Positions 17,211 to 25,986 of a stretch of 64,000 bases of DNA are shown one piece after another (the stretch's first letter is position 1; each line of letters opens with the position of its first letter). This DNA comes from Haloarcula rara (lineage in GTDB: Archaea; Halobacteriota; Halobacteria; Halobacteriales; Haloarculaceae), in assembly GCF_029338235.1 (NCBI RefSeq), contig NZ_CP119785.1, forward strand, positions 1,798,001 through 1,862,000, written 5' to 3'. A program made the position numbers and the translations under genes. The notes beneath the pieces were generated by a model that was not told the origin of the DNA, ran no database searches, and saw only the letters and a program-made list of their open reading frames with translations.

Positions 17211-18293
17211 ATGGACGAACGGATACGGGACCACGCACGCACGCTCGTCGAGTGGAGCGCTCGAATCGAGGCCGGCGACGACGTCGTCCTCGAGGTCGGC
17301 GAGGGCGCTCACGACCTGGGTGTCGCCGTCGCCGAACAGCTCGGCGAGAAAGGCGCGAACCTGCTTTCGACGTACCGCTCGCCGGAGCTCCAGCGGGCGT
17401 ACCTGCAGGCCCACGACGGCGCCTTCGAGTCCGACCCCGACCACGAACTGGCGCTGTACGAGGCCGCCGATAGCGTCCTGATTCTGAAGGGGTCGAACAA
17501 CACTGCCGGCAGCGCGGACGTGCCCGGTGACGTTCGACAGGCCCACTCGAAGGCCCGCCAGGCCATCCGGGAAGCCCGGCTCGACACCGACTGGGTCTCG
17601 ACCCAGCACCCGACGCGGGCGATGGCCCAGCAGGCCGGGATGGCCTACGCCGAGTATCAGGACTTCGTCTACGACGCGACGCTGCGGGACTGGGAGGCGC
17701 TGGCCGAGGAGCAAGCACGGCTGAAGGACATCCTCGACGACGGCGAGACCGTCCGTATCCGGAACGAGGGGACGGACCTCACGCTCGATATCACCGACCG
17801 CATCGCGGTCAACTCCGCCGCCAGCGTCGCCTACGACTCCCACAACCTCCCGTCGGGGGAGGTCTTTACGGCCCCCGCCGACACCGCCGGCGTCGTCACC
17901 TTCGACGTGCCGATGACCATCCAGGGCCGTCGCGTGCGGGACGTGAAACTAACCTTCAAAGATGGCGTCGTGGTCGACTACGCGGCCACACAGGGCGCCG
18001 ACGTCATCGAGGAGGTTCTGGAGACCGACGGCGGCTCGCGCCGGCTGGGCGAGTTGGGCATCGGGATGAACCGCGGCGTCGACCGGGTCACCGACAACAT
18101 CCTCTTCGACGAGAAGATGGGCGGCACCGTCCATCTGGCGCTGGGGCGGGCCTACGACGCCTGTCTGCCCGAGGGCGAGTCGGGCAACGACAGCGCGGTC
18201 CACGAGGACCTCATCACCACGATGGGCGAGGGCTCCCGGCTGGAGGTCGACGGCGAGACGGTGCAGGTCGACGGGCAGTTCGTGTGGGACTGA
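17211..18293 (+). CDS. M29-type aminopeptidase
   Basis: 360 residues from ATG 17211 (MDERIRDHA). Matches the AmpS/PepS aminopeptidase II fold. Visible metal-ligand regions include NLPSGEVFTAP, a LGIGMN segment, and the C-terminal MGGTVHLALG. Family enzymes are cobalt- or zinc-dependent exopeptidases. The 19 codons upstream are open but Pro-rich and not family-like. A second, shorter relative lies at 61936-62889. A palindrome chain follows the stop. Confidence 0.88.
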   Translation: MDERIRDHARTLVEWSARIEAGDDVVLEVGEGAHDLGVAVAEQLGEKGANLLSTYRSPELQRAYLQAHDGAFESDPDHELALYEAADSVLILKGSNNTAGSADVPGDVRQAHSKARQAIREARLDTDWVSTQHPTRAMAQQAGMAYAEYQDFVYDATLRDWEALAEEQARLKDILDDGETVRIRNEGTDLTLDITDRIAVNSAASVAYDSHNLPSGEVFTAPADTAGVVTFDVPMTIQGRRVRDVKLTFKDGVVVDYAATQGADVIEEVLETDGGSRRLGELGIGMNRGVDRVTDNILFDEKMGGTVHLALGRAYDACLPEGESGNDSAVHEDLITTMGEGSRLEVDGETVQVDGQFVWD

Positions 18294-18425
18294 GCAAATC
18301 CGTAGGATTTGCGAGGGTCGAGAGACGCCGCTGGCGTCTCTCGGAAGTGAGCAACCACGGAGTGGTTGCGAACGCCGATGGACGGAGTTCATCGGAAGTG
18401 AGCGGAGCCGCAGGTGACGGGAACA
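18294..18425. repeat. Chain of four palindromes after the aminopeptidase gene
   Basis: Begins directly at the stop codon. Four palindromes in series: AAATCC-GTA-GGATTT; GAGACGCC-GCT-GGCGTCTC; CAACCAC-GGA-GTGGTTG; and CCGATG/CATCGG with a longer loop. Arms differ but loops are mostly 3 nt, and linkers share GAAGTGAGC words. This is the clearest example of the chain family in the window. 18426-18640 holds no gene that I can support. Confidence 0.8.
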
Positions 18426-18640
18426 CCGCGGGACGCCAGCGCCGTCGCTCCGACGTATCTATTTAAATCCGCGAAAGGGGTGGGGGGTTGGGGGTGGTGG
18501 CACCCAAAGTGGGTGCAGTCGGTGCTTCGACAGTGGTGGTAAAGAAGGTTCCGGCCGAGGTGTTGCGATTTTCGTTACTCGGCTGACGAATTGTCCCCGC
18601 GGCGATAACACCTATGTGCCGCCACCCCATACCACTGCCC

Positions 18641-19129
18641 GTGACGACGGTGTCGTCGGACGGCGCGGACGGCGCCGCCGATATCCGTATTCGCACGGCG
18701 GAACGGGCGGACCTGCTGGCGATACACCGCATCGAGCAGTCGGTGTTCCCCCAGCCCTGGCCGTTCTCGGCGCTGGAGAGCTATCTGGGGGAGTCGGGCT
18801 TTCTCGTCGCCGAGACCGACACCGACGAGGCCCGCGTCGCCGGCTACGTCATCGCCGATACCGTTCCCAACCACGGGACACCGCTGGGTCACGTCAAGGA
18901 CCTCGCGGTCCGCGAGGAGCACCGCCGTGAGGGCGTCGCGACGGCGCTCTTGCGTCGGGCGCTCTCCCAGCTCGAGTCGGTCGGCGCGGCCTCGGCCAAA
19001 CTGGAGGTCCGGGCCGAAAACGAGGAGGCACTCCGGCTCTACCGCCAGTTCGGCTTCGAACACCGCAAGACCATCCCGAACTACTACAGCAACGGCGAGG
19101 ACGCGCTGGTGATGGTCCGGTTGCTGTAG
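18641..19129 (+). CDS. rimI: Ribosomal-protein-alanine N-acetyltransferase (GNAT)
   Basis: 162 residues from GTG 18641; an ATG 27 nt earlier is possible. GNAT acetyl-CoA binding motif VREEHRREGVATALLRR, substrate region QPWPFSALESYL and the C-terminal LYRQFGFEHRKTIPNYY are diagnostic for RimI. In archaea it acetylates protein N-termini (Ard1-like). Weak context with the genes around it. Confidence 0.9.
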   Translation: MTTVSSDGADGAADIRIRTAERADLLAIHRIEQSVFPQPWPFSALESYLGESGFLVAETDTDEARVAGYVIADTVPNHGTPLGHVKDLAVREEHRREGVATALLRRALSQLESVGAASAKLEVRAENEEALRLYRQFGFEHRKTIPNYYSNGEDALVMVRLL

Positions 19130-19217
19130 TCGTCGCTGGCTGAACACGCGATGCCCGCAGTCGAGCGGTCGCCGAACCCGACCCGATTTATGACGGCAGC
19201 CCCTCCACACAGCTACC

Positions 19218-19598
19218 ATGGGATACGCCTGTCCAGTCTGTTCGGACCCACAGGCCGACGCCACGCATCTGGCGAACCACCTCGCCTTCACGGCGCTGAC
19301 CGGCGGTGACGACCACGAGGCGTGGCTTGACGAGCACGTCCCCGAGTGGGGGCAGTTCGGCGAGACGGAACTGGCCGAGCGCGTGGTAGACCACGCCGAG
19401 GAGCGGGAGTTTCCGCAGGTGTTCGAGGAGAGCGGGACGGGCGAGCACAACCACGCCGACGACCTGCCGCCGGGGGCCGACAGCCACCGCGGCGCGGCGT
19501 CGGTGAGTGACGAGGACGCCGAAGTGCTCGCGGAGGCCCGCGAGCTGACGAAGGAGATGCTCGAGGACGGGGACGCGGCCGAAGACGAAACCCAGTAA
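19218..19598 (+). CDS. DUF5810-type small zinc-binding protein
   Basis: 126 residues. N-terminal CPVCSDPQADATHLANHLAF supplies a Cys2-His2-like zinc site. The rest is acidic and ends in a Glu/Asp-rich tail. The pairing with a DUF5809-type gene 24 nt downstream matches a conserved haloarchaeal pair. Function unknown; the zinc finger points to protein or nucleic acid binding. Confidence 0.8.
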   Translation: MGYACPVCSDPQADATHLANHLAFTALTGGDDHEAWLDEHVPEWGQFGETELAERVVDHAEEREFPQVFEESGTGEHNHADDLPPGADSHRGAASVSDEDAEVLAEARELTKEMLEDGDAAEDETQ

Positions 19599-19622
19599 TC
19601 CCGCGAGTTCCTACGAGCGGGC

Positions 19623-20036
19623 ATGGAGACCGAGGGGCAGTTCTCGCCGCCGACAGCTGCCGCGGCGCGTGACCGCTACGAGTCGCTGGGCTCGACCGCA
19701 CAGGTCGTCGTCAAGGAGGTCGCCAAGGCGATGGGCCTCGACGCCGAGGCGTACCGCGAACGGGTCACCGGCGAGGTGGTCGAGACGGCCCGGGACGTGC
19801 TCTTTGCCGAGTCGCTCGCGGTGACGGTGGGGAGCCGCGAGGAGTTCGACGAGTGGCGAGAAGAGACGGACCAGGAGGTCGAGGTCATCGGTGCGGACAA
19901 CGTCGACAACGTCGTCTGGCACGCGCCACCGTTCGCCGAGACGGCCGTCGCCGCGACCTACCAGTCCGAACGCGACGCCGCCGTCGGGACCCTCCGCCGG
20001 CAGGCCTTCGGTCGCATCTACAGCGAGGTCGTTTGA
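19623..20036 (+). CDS. DUF5809-type protein, unknown function
   Basis: 137 residues, mostly helical in pattern, opening METEGQFSPPT. No catalytic motif. It follows the DUF5810 gene and its TGA shares one base with the ATG of the next gene, so three genes probably form an operon. Family named from the gene pair and the opening sequence. Confidence 0.75.
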   Translation: METEGQFSPPTAAAARDRYESLGSTAQVVVKEVAKAMGLDAEAYRERVTGEVVETARDVLFAESLAVTVGSREEFDEWREETDQEVEVIGADNVDNVVWHAPPFAETAVAATYQSERDAAVGTLRRQAFGRIYSEVV

Positions 20037-20524
20037 TGCGCCGGGTCACCCGGAACTTCCTGCTGGCGATGGCTGTTATCGCCGTCCTCTTGCTGGCGCT
20101 GGGGGCCCTGCCGAGCTACCTCAAGAGCGGTGACCCCTACTACATGACCGCGACGCCCGTCGGCGAGGTCGGTAACGGCACCGCGAACGCGACTGGCGAG
20201 GCTGGGACCACTGCGACGCCCGGCGGGACCGCCACTGCCGCGACAGCCAGCGCCGAGAACGCGAGCGTCGTCGACGCGGGGACCCTCTCCGAGCGGCGCT
20301 ACCCCTACACCACCGAGGCGCTGGAAAACGCGACCGCCGACACCGCGGGCCAGTCGACGGCCTACTACCGGGGGCCGGTCGGCATCAAGGGCGCTTTCAC
20401 CCACTCGCCGTTCGACGAGTACGATTCGCTCGCCCAGCAGTACCCCGCGGCCGTCGACGGTGACGCTGTCCGCGTGAGTCACGACGGAACCGTTTACCGG
20501 CTGGCGGTGACACAAGAGCCATGA
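20036..20524 (+). CDS. Single-span membrane protein, unknown function
   Basis: 162 residues from ATG 20036 (TGATG overlap with the previous gene; the open frame upstream is a shadow). Residues 8-28 form a membrane anchor or uncleaved signal. Residues 45-85 are Thr/Ala/Asn-rich, as in haloarchaeal surface proteins. The C-terminal 70 residues are folded-looking, with a YRGPVGIKGAF segment. No family recognised. The stop overlaps the next gene by 4 nt. Confidence 0.7.
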   Translation: MRRVTRNFLLAMAVIAVLLLALGALPSYLKSGDPYYMTATPVGEVGNGTANATGEAGTTATPGGTATAATASAENASVVDAGTLSERRYPYTTEALENATADTAGQSTAYYRGPVGIKGAFTHSPFDEYDSLAQQYPAAVDGDAVRVSHDGTVYRLAVTQEP

Positions 20525-21063
20525 GCCGCGATCCGACCCACGAGTGGCCCGTCCTCGAGAGCAAGGCCGAATACGAGACCGGCTGGTACACCGGCGGCTA
20601 CGACCGCGTGCGCCAGCCTGACGGCTCCGAGAAACAGTACTACTGGGCCGACTTGCCCGACGCCGTCGTCGTCGTCGCCCGCACCGGCGACGAGCTGGTA
20701 TTCGTCGACCAGTACCGGCCGACCATCCGCCAGCAGTGTCTCGAACTCCCCGCCGGTATCGTCGAGGACGGTGAGTCCTACACGACCGCCGGCGCCCGGG
20801 AACTGCGCGAGGAGACCGGCTTCGAACCCTCGGGCGTCTCCCTTCTGGAGGAGTTCGACTGTGCGACCGGCGTCTTGCGTCATCGGCGAGGTATCGTCTT
20901 CGCCGAGGGGCTCACCCCGACCGACCAGGAGCTCGACGACAACGAGTTCCTCTCGGTGACCACCGTCCCCATCGACGATGCGCTCGACGTCGCCCGGCGC
21001 GAACCGGCCAACGACGCCACCATCGAGGGTGTGCTGCTGGCACAGGCCGAAGGGCTGCTGTGA
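20521..21063 (+). CDS. NUDIX hydrolase (ADP-ribose pyrophosphatase-like)
   Basis: 180 residues. NUDIX box: GIVEDGESYTTAGAREL leading to REETGF. Upstream DQYRPTIRQQCLELPAG is typical of ADP-sugar hydrolases. Starts by overlapping the previous stop. The second NUDIX gene follows with a GTGA overlap and is similar, so this is a tandem duplication. Confidence 0.9.
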   Translation: MSRDPTHEWPVLESKAEYETGWYTGGYDRVRQPDGSEKQYYWADLPDAVVVVARTGDELVFVDQYRPTIRQQCLELPAGIVEDGESYTTAGARELREETGFEPSGVSLLEEFDCATGVLRHRRGIVFAEGLTPTDQELDDNEFLSVTTVPIDDALDVARREPANDATIEGVLLAQAEGLL

Positions 21064-21703
21064 CCGACTCGGGCGACGAGGCGGATGGCGAGGCGGCGGA
21101 TAGCGAGGACCCGGCTGCGGCGGCTGGCGACTACCCGCCCGGAACGGGCCGGCGGCACCGTGGACCACCGACGACCCCGCGTGGCCGGTCCACGAGACGG
21201 CCGTCGCTTGGGAGACGCCGTTCTTCATCGCCGGCCAGGACGTGGTCGAGCGCCCGTCCGGCGAGCGCGCCGACTACTACTGGCTGGAGCCGGCCGACGC
21301 AGCGACCGTCGTCGCCGTCGACGATGGGGACCTGCTGTTCGTCCGGCAGTACCGGCCCCGTCACCGGACGACGACGCTGGAGCTCCCGACCGGCGGTGTC
21401 GACCACGGGGAATCACCGCGACAGGCTGCTCGCCGCGAGCTCCGGGAGGAGACCGGCTTCAGCGCCGACTCGGTGACCCACCTCGAGTCGTACATCCCCT
21501 CGGGGTGGCTGCGCTATCACCGCCACGTCTTCGTCGCTGACGGGTTGACGCCCGGCGAGACCGAGCTCGAGGCCGGCGAAGCCATCGAGACGGTCCGGCT
21601 ACCGGCGTCGACGGCCCTCTCACGCGCGCGGGCCACCGACGGCGAGGTGATGGAGAACGCGCTGACGCCCATCCTCCTTGCGCAGGCCGACGGTCTGCTG
21701 TAG
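21060..21703 (+). pseudogene. Second NUDIX hydrolase, interrupted by a frameshift
   Basis: The GTG at 21060 overlaps the previous TGA, as expected for a coupled gene, and opens an acidic N-terminus in frame 3. The conserved core is in frame 2: from about 21158 it reads PWTTDDPAWPVHET, then WLEPADA, QYRPRHRTTTLELPTGG and a NUDIX box ending in REETGF. Frame 2 has a stop at 21101 and no good start before the core. A single indel between 21104 and 21160 would join both parts into about 214 codons. Either a real mutation or a sequencing error in G/C runs. Initiation at GTG 21242 would lose about 28 core residues. Confidence 0.75.
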
Positions 21704-21743
21704 TCCGGTGGGGATTTACTCTTTCGACCGCTACGCCTCGCAC

Positions 21744-22238
21744 ATGGACGGCGAAATCGGGAACGAAGAGATGCGAGAGCTTCTGGACGCGGACGGCGCG
21801 GAGATAATCGACATCCGCTCGCCGGCGGCGTTCCGGCGGGGCCACATCCCCGGCAGCGAGAACGTCCCGCTGCCCTCGCTGGTCGACAGCGTCGAGCAGT
21901 TCGACGACGCCGAGCGGGTCGTGACGGTCTGTCCGAAGGGGAAATCCAGCGTCCAGGCCGCACGGCTCATCGCTTCCTACGAGGGGTTCGACGGCCGCGT
22001 CGAGAGCTTCGAGCCGGGGCTGACCGGCTGGGAGGGCGGATTCGAGGAGGGTGACGGGGCGGCCAGCGACGGTGGGACAGACGAAGGGGCGGGCGCCGAA
22101 ACGACGCACGCCGACGAAGGGGCGGGCGCCGAAACGACGCACGCCGACGAAGGGGCGGGCGCCGAAACGACGCACGCCGACGAAGGGGCGGGCGCCGAAA
22201 CGACGCACGCCGACGAAGGGCCCGACGCGCCGTTTTGA
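21744..22238 (+). CDS. Rhodanese-domain protein with tandem-repeat tail
   Basis: 164 residues from ATG 21744. Rhodanese fold: IIDIRSPAAFRRGHIPGS, then the active-site loop VCPKGKSS with the sulfur-carrying Cys. A GWEGGF motif ends the domain at about residue 100. The tail is four copies of an 11-residue unit DEGAGAETTHA and a partial fifth. The domain transfers sulfane sulfur; the tail is acidic and likely disordered. The repeat may vary in number between strains. Confidence 0.9.
   Translation: MDGEIGNEEMRELLDADGAEIIDIRSPAAFRRGHIPGSENVPLPSLVDSVEQFDDAERVVTVCPKGKSSVQAARLIASYEGFDGRVESFEPGLTGWEGGFEEGDGAASDGGTDEGAGAETTHADEGAGAETTHADEGAGAETTHADEGAGAETTHADEGPDAPF
22080..22211 (+). repeat. 33-bp tandem repeat, four perfect copies
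   Basis: Copies at 22080-22112, 22113-22145, 22146-22178 and 22179-22211 are identical, followed by 9 bases of a fifth. The unit is a multiple of three, so copy number changes would keep the reading frame. It lies wholly inside the rhodanese gene. Confidence 0.95.
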
Positions 22239-22347
22239 GTTCGCTGGGCTCTATATTCTATTGGGGGCTGTTTCGTCCGCGGATGCTCGGTCCGGTAAAC
22301 CGGTAGTATCAGGCGTTTCTCCAGGCGAACTGTGGGGGTCGCGATAG

Positions 22348-23130
22348 CTACCGGAGTTCGCTCAGCCGACTGCCAAGCACCTCTCGAATCGCCCCGCTGT
22401 CCCCGCCGATACGGACGAGCTGATACCCCGCGTCGATGGCCGCCTGGGCCGCCATCGGGTCGTTCTGGATGCGGCCGATAGGCACGTCGGCAGCGAGACA
22501 GGCCTCGAGCGTGCGGTCGATGGCCGCCTCGACGGCGTCGTCGGTGTCCGCGAGCGGCTCGCCGTCCGACAGCGACATCGAGAGGTCCGCCGGCCCGACA
22601 AAGGCAAAGCCCAGCTGGGGCACCGACAGGAGCTCCTCGATGTTGTCGACGGCGCGCTGGTTCTCTATCATCGTCCCGACCAGCACCTCGCTGTCCTCGC
22701 CGCCGACGAAGCTGTCGACGTAGCCCGCCCACTCGCCCGACCGTCCCACGCCGACCCCGCGGTCGCCCACCGTACCGTCGTACGCGAAGTAGGCGGCCTC
22801 GACTGCCGGGCGCAGCTGGTCGGCGGTCTCGATGCGGGGCAACAGGATAGTCCGTACACCGGCGTCCAGCACCTTCCGGACGAGGGTGGGTTCGGGCTTG
22901 GGCAGCCGGACCAGCAGCTCGATGCCGCCCGCCTCGGCGGCCCGCGTCAGCGCCGCCAGCGCGGTGCTGTCGTAGGGGCTTGGCCCGCCGTGTTCGAGGT
23001 CCAGCCAGACGTAGTCCAGGCCGACGTCGCCCATGATCTCGATGACCGTCGGCGAGTAGGTCGCGGCCGCGGCGCCAAAGACCGTCTCGCCCGATTCGAG
23101 CGCCCGTCGAAGCCCATTTTCGCTTCTCAT
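22348..23130 (-). CDS. HpcH/HpaI-family aldolase
   Basis: 260 residues from ATG 23130. A TIM-barrel class II aldolase: VWLDLEHGG near residue 40, RLPKPEPTLVRKVLDAG, ILLPRIET (metal-binding Glu), and GFAFVGPADLSMSL. The family cleaves hydroxy-oxo-acids such as 4-hydroxy-2-oxovalerate types or 2-keto-3-deoxy sugar acids; the substrate cannot be told. A TATA-like agtttatgcc (minus strand, 23251-23260) sits about 125 nt upstream, implying a GC-rich 5' leader of about 95 nt. Confidence 0.88.
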   Translation of the reverse strand: MRSENGLRRALESGETVFGAAAATYSPTVIEIMGDVGLDYVWLDLEHGGPSPYDSTALAALTRAAEAGGIELLVRLPKPEPTLVRKVLDAGVRTILLPRIETADQLRPAVEAAYFAYDGTVGDRGVGVGRSGEWAGYVDSFVGGEDSEVLVGTMIENQRAVDNIEELLSVPQLGFAFVGPADLSMSLSDGEPLADTDDAVEAAIDRTLEACLAADVPIGRIQNDPMAAQAAIDAGYQLVRIGGDSGAIREVLGSRLSELR

Positions 23131-23375
23131 GGTGTTCGCTCCGCAGTGGCGCTCGCTGGCCCACCGGGGCGCGCCACCGCGCCGGACGCGACGGTCCGGG
23201 GCCGCCCTGACCGGTCGAGACGCTGTCGGCACGTAGCCGCTGTGTGTGGCATAAACTAACATATCACTGGCGACGACTTAAAATGTAGCCCGAACGACCA
23301 GTCCGCCGGCTGCCAGGTCGGGGCGAGCGTGGCGCTGTCCCAAACCATAATGTGGCAGAAAATGTTATACAATTT

Positions 23376-24791
23376 ATGAGTCACGCAGACAGCGCGCTCG
23401 CAACGGACCTCCTCGTCATCGGGGCCGGTCCGGGCGGCTACACGGCGGCGATTCGGGGCGCTCAGCGGGGACTGGATGTCGCCCTGGTCGAGCGGGAGAC
23501 GGTCGGCGGCGTCTGTATCAACCACGGCTGTATCCCGGCGAAGTCCCTCATCCACGCCGCCGGGTTCCAGCGGGACATCCAGCACTGGAACGATATCGGC
23601 ATCGAGACGGGCGAGGTGTCGGTTGACTTCGACGCCGTCCAGGCCTGGAAGGACGACGTCATCGAGCAGTTGACCGACAACATCCGCGCGGGGCTGGACG
23701 CCCACGACGTCCGGCTTCTGGGCGGGACGGCGCGCTTTCGGGACTCTTCGACCGTCGTCGTCGAGGGCGAGCGGGGCGACCGAACTGTCGAGTTCGACCA
23801 CGCTATCGTCGCGACCGGCTCCGAGCCCCTCGAACTCCCCGGGCTTGGGTTCGACAACGACCGCGTCATCTCCTCGCGAGAGGTCCTCCAGCTCGATTCG
23901 GTGCCCGACGAGCTCGTCGTCGTCGGCGGCGGGTACATCGGGATGGAGGCCGTCACGAAGTTCGCCAAGTTCGGCTCGTCGGTCAGGGTCGTCGAGGCCC
24001 GCGACCGCGTCCTGATGATGTTCGAAGAGGAGGTCGTCGACACCATCCAGGAGACCAGCGAGATGTACACCGACGGCATCTACACGAACGCGATAGCCAC
24101 GGGGCTGGAGTACGACGAGGAGGGCCGGCCGGTGTTACTCGTCGACCACGACGGCACGGAACGGCGGTTCTCGGCCGACTACGTCATCGTCGCGGCGGGG
24201 CGGGACACGACGGCGGCCCGGGACCGTATCGCCCTGGAGAACACCGACGTCGAGCTGACCGAGGCGGGGTACATCGAGACGGACGACCAGCTGCGGACGA
24301 CAGACGAGAACATCTTCGCCGTCGGCGACGCCGCAGGCGAGCCGTTCCTGGCTCACGTCGCCTACGAGGAGGGAAAGGTCGCCGCCGCCGCTGCGGCCGG
24401 CGACGACGCCGCGCTGGGCACCGACTACCTCCCGTCGGTGATGTACACCGACCCGGAGGTCGCGGTGGTTGGAAAGAGCGAGTCCGAGGCCCGCAAAGCG
24501 CACGACGACGTGCTTGTCGGCCGGGTGCCGATGTCCACCTCCGGGCGCGCGCTCTCGGCGAACAAACCCGCGGGCTACGTGAAGGTAGTCGCGGCCCCCA
24601 ATGGTGAACTGCTCGGCGCACAGATTGTCGGCGCCCGCGCCTCCGACACCATCGCCGAGGCGACGCTGGCGCTGGAACTCGACGCCACCGTCGACGACCT
24701 CAGGGGGACGGCCCACGCCCATCCGACTTTCCCCGAGGCGCTTGCGGACGCCGCCGCCGACGCCGTCGGAGAGTCGATTCACTCCCACTAG
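23376..24791 (+). CDS. lpd: Dihydrolipoyl dehydrogenase
   Basis: 471 residues from ATG 23376. FAD motif VIGAGPGGYTAAI, redox-active disulfide CINHGC at about residues 46-51, NAD motif VVGGGYIGMEA, and the C-terminal HAHPTFPEAL with the catalytic His. It reoxidises dihydrolipoamide. No E1/E2 genes are nearby. Start chosen over GTG 23352 because an AT-rich ccataatg lies about 28 nt upstream. Divergent from the aldolase gene. Confidence 0.95.
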   Translation: MSHADSALATDLLVIGAGPGGYTAAIRGAQRGLDVALVERETVGGVCINHGCIPAKSLIHAAGFQRDIQHWNDIGIETGEVSVDFDAVQAWKDDVIEQLTDNIRAGLDAHDVRLLGGTARFRDSSTVVVEGERGDRTVEFDHAIVATGSEPLELPGLGFDNDRVISSREVLQLDSVPDELVVVGGGYIGMEAVTKFAKFGSSVRVVEARDRVLMMFEEEVVDTIQETSEMYTDGIYTNAIATGLEYDEEGRPVLLVDHDGTERRFSADYVIVAAGRDTTAARDRIALENTDVELTEAGYIETDDQLRTTDENIFAVGDAAGEPFLAHVAYEEGKVAAAAAAGDDAALGTDYLPSVMYTDPEVAVVGKSESEARKAHDDVLVGRVPMSTSGRALSANKPAGYVKVVAAPNGELLGAQIVGARASDTIAEATLALELDATVDDLRGTAHAHPTFPEALADAAADAVGESIHSH

Positions 24792-24905
24792 CGCCGTTTG
24801 GCCCTGCTATCTCACATCCGTGACTGCCGGCCTGCAGACCGCACACTGATTGCCACTTGCTAACACATCCAAACAGCTATGGACATTTAGCTTTATAGTC
24901 ATATC

Positions 24906-25925
24906 ATGCAGTCTACAGGCAACGAGGCAGTACGCATCGGACTGAACGGCTTCGGGCGCATCGGACGCACCGTCTTCCGGGCGGCGCTTCAGGACGACCG
25001 CGTCGACATCGTCGGTATCAACGACGTGATGGAAAACGAGGAGATCGCCTATCTGGCGAAGTACGACACGGTGATGGGCACGCTCGACGGCGTCGAACTC
25101 AGCGACGGTGAGCTGGTCGTCGAGGACCACGACTTCGCCGCGCCGCTGTACGGCGAGACCTCGCCGGCGGACCTCCCGTGGGACGACCACGACGTCGACG
25201 TCGCCTTCGAGTGTACCGGTATCTTCCGCACCCGCGACGACGCCAGCCAGTATCTCGAGGCGGGCGCCGACAAGGTGGTCATCTCCGCGCCGCCGAAAGG
25301 GTCGGACCCGGTCAAACAGATCGTCTACGGCGTCAATCAGGACGAGTACGACGGCGAGGACATCGTCTCGAACGCCTCCTGTACCACCAACTCCGTCACC
25401 CCGGTCGTGGACGTCCTCGACGAGCAGTTCGGCATCGAGTACGGCCAGCTGACCACCATCCACGCCTACACCGGCTCCCAGAACCTCGTCGACGGGCCGA
25501 GCGGGAAGCCCCGTCGCCGCCGCGCGGCCGCCGAGAACATCATCCCCACGACCACCGGCGCCGCGAAGGCGGTCACCGAGGTCCTCCCGCAACTGGAAGG
25601 GAAGCTCGACGGGATGGCCATCCGCGTCCCGGTCCCGGCGGGCTCGATAACCGAACTCCTCGTGAATCTCGAGGAAGACGTGACCGCCGGCGACGTCAAC
25701 GCGGCGTTCCGCGAGGCGGCCGACGGCCACCTCGAGGGGGTCATGGGCTACACCGACGAATCGGTCGTCTCCTCGGACATCGTCGGGCTCCCGTTCTCGA
25801 CGTACGTCGACCTCGACCTGACGAACGTGGTCGGCGGGATGACCAAGATATTCACCTGGTACGACAACGAGTACGGCTTCTCCAGTCGGATGCTCGACGT
25901 CGCCGAGCACATCTCCGAGACGTAA
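24906..25925 (+). CDS. gap: Glyceraldehyde-3-phosphate dehydrogenase, type I (bacterial-like)
   Basis: 339 residues. NAD motif GLNGFGRIGR near residues 13-22, catalytic Cys159 in SNASCTTNS, and C-terminal WYDNEYGFSSRM. This is the bacterial-type enzyme, which in Haloferax volcanii acts in the glycolytic direction. The archaeal type II enzyme is also in this window (63048 onward). It converges with pyk, 61 nt apart. An extra 8-9 residues at the N-terminus precede the Rossmann strand. Confidence 0.96.
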   Translation: MQSTGNEAVRIGLNGFGRIGRTVFRAALQDDRVDIVGINDVMENEEIAYLAKYDTVMGTLDGVELSDGELVVEDHDFAAPLYGETSPADLPWDDHDVDVAFECTGIFRTRDDASQYLEAGADKVVISAPPKGSDPVKQIVYGVNQDEYDGEDIVSNASCTTNSVTPVVDVLDEQFGIEYGQLTTIHAYTGSQNLVDGPSGKPRRRRAAAENIIPTTTGAAKAVTEVLPQLEGKLDGMAIRVPVPAGSITELLVNLEEDVTAGDVNAAFREAADGHLEGVMGYTDESVVSSDIVGLPFSTYVDLDLTNVVGGMTKIFTWYDNEYGFSSRMLDVAEHISET

Positions 25926-25986
25926 ACCGAAGCTGCGGTCGGGGTGGGTGACTCGTGCCCGTCCGGGCCGACACCCGCGCTCTGTG

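Noticed and set aside
22080..22211. Tandem repeat considered as a CRISPR array
   Set aside because: There are no spacers; units are contiguous and lie in a coding frame. The same applies to 51889-51996.
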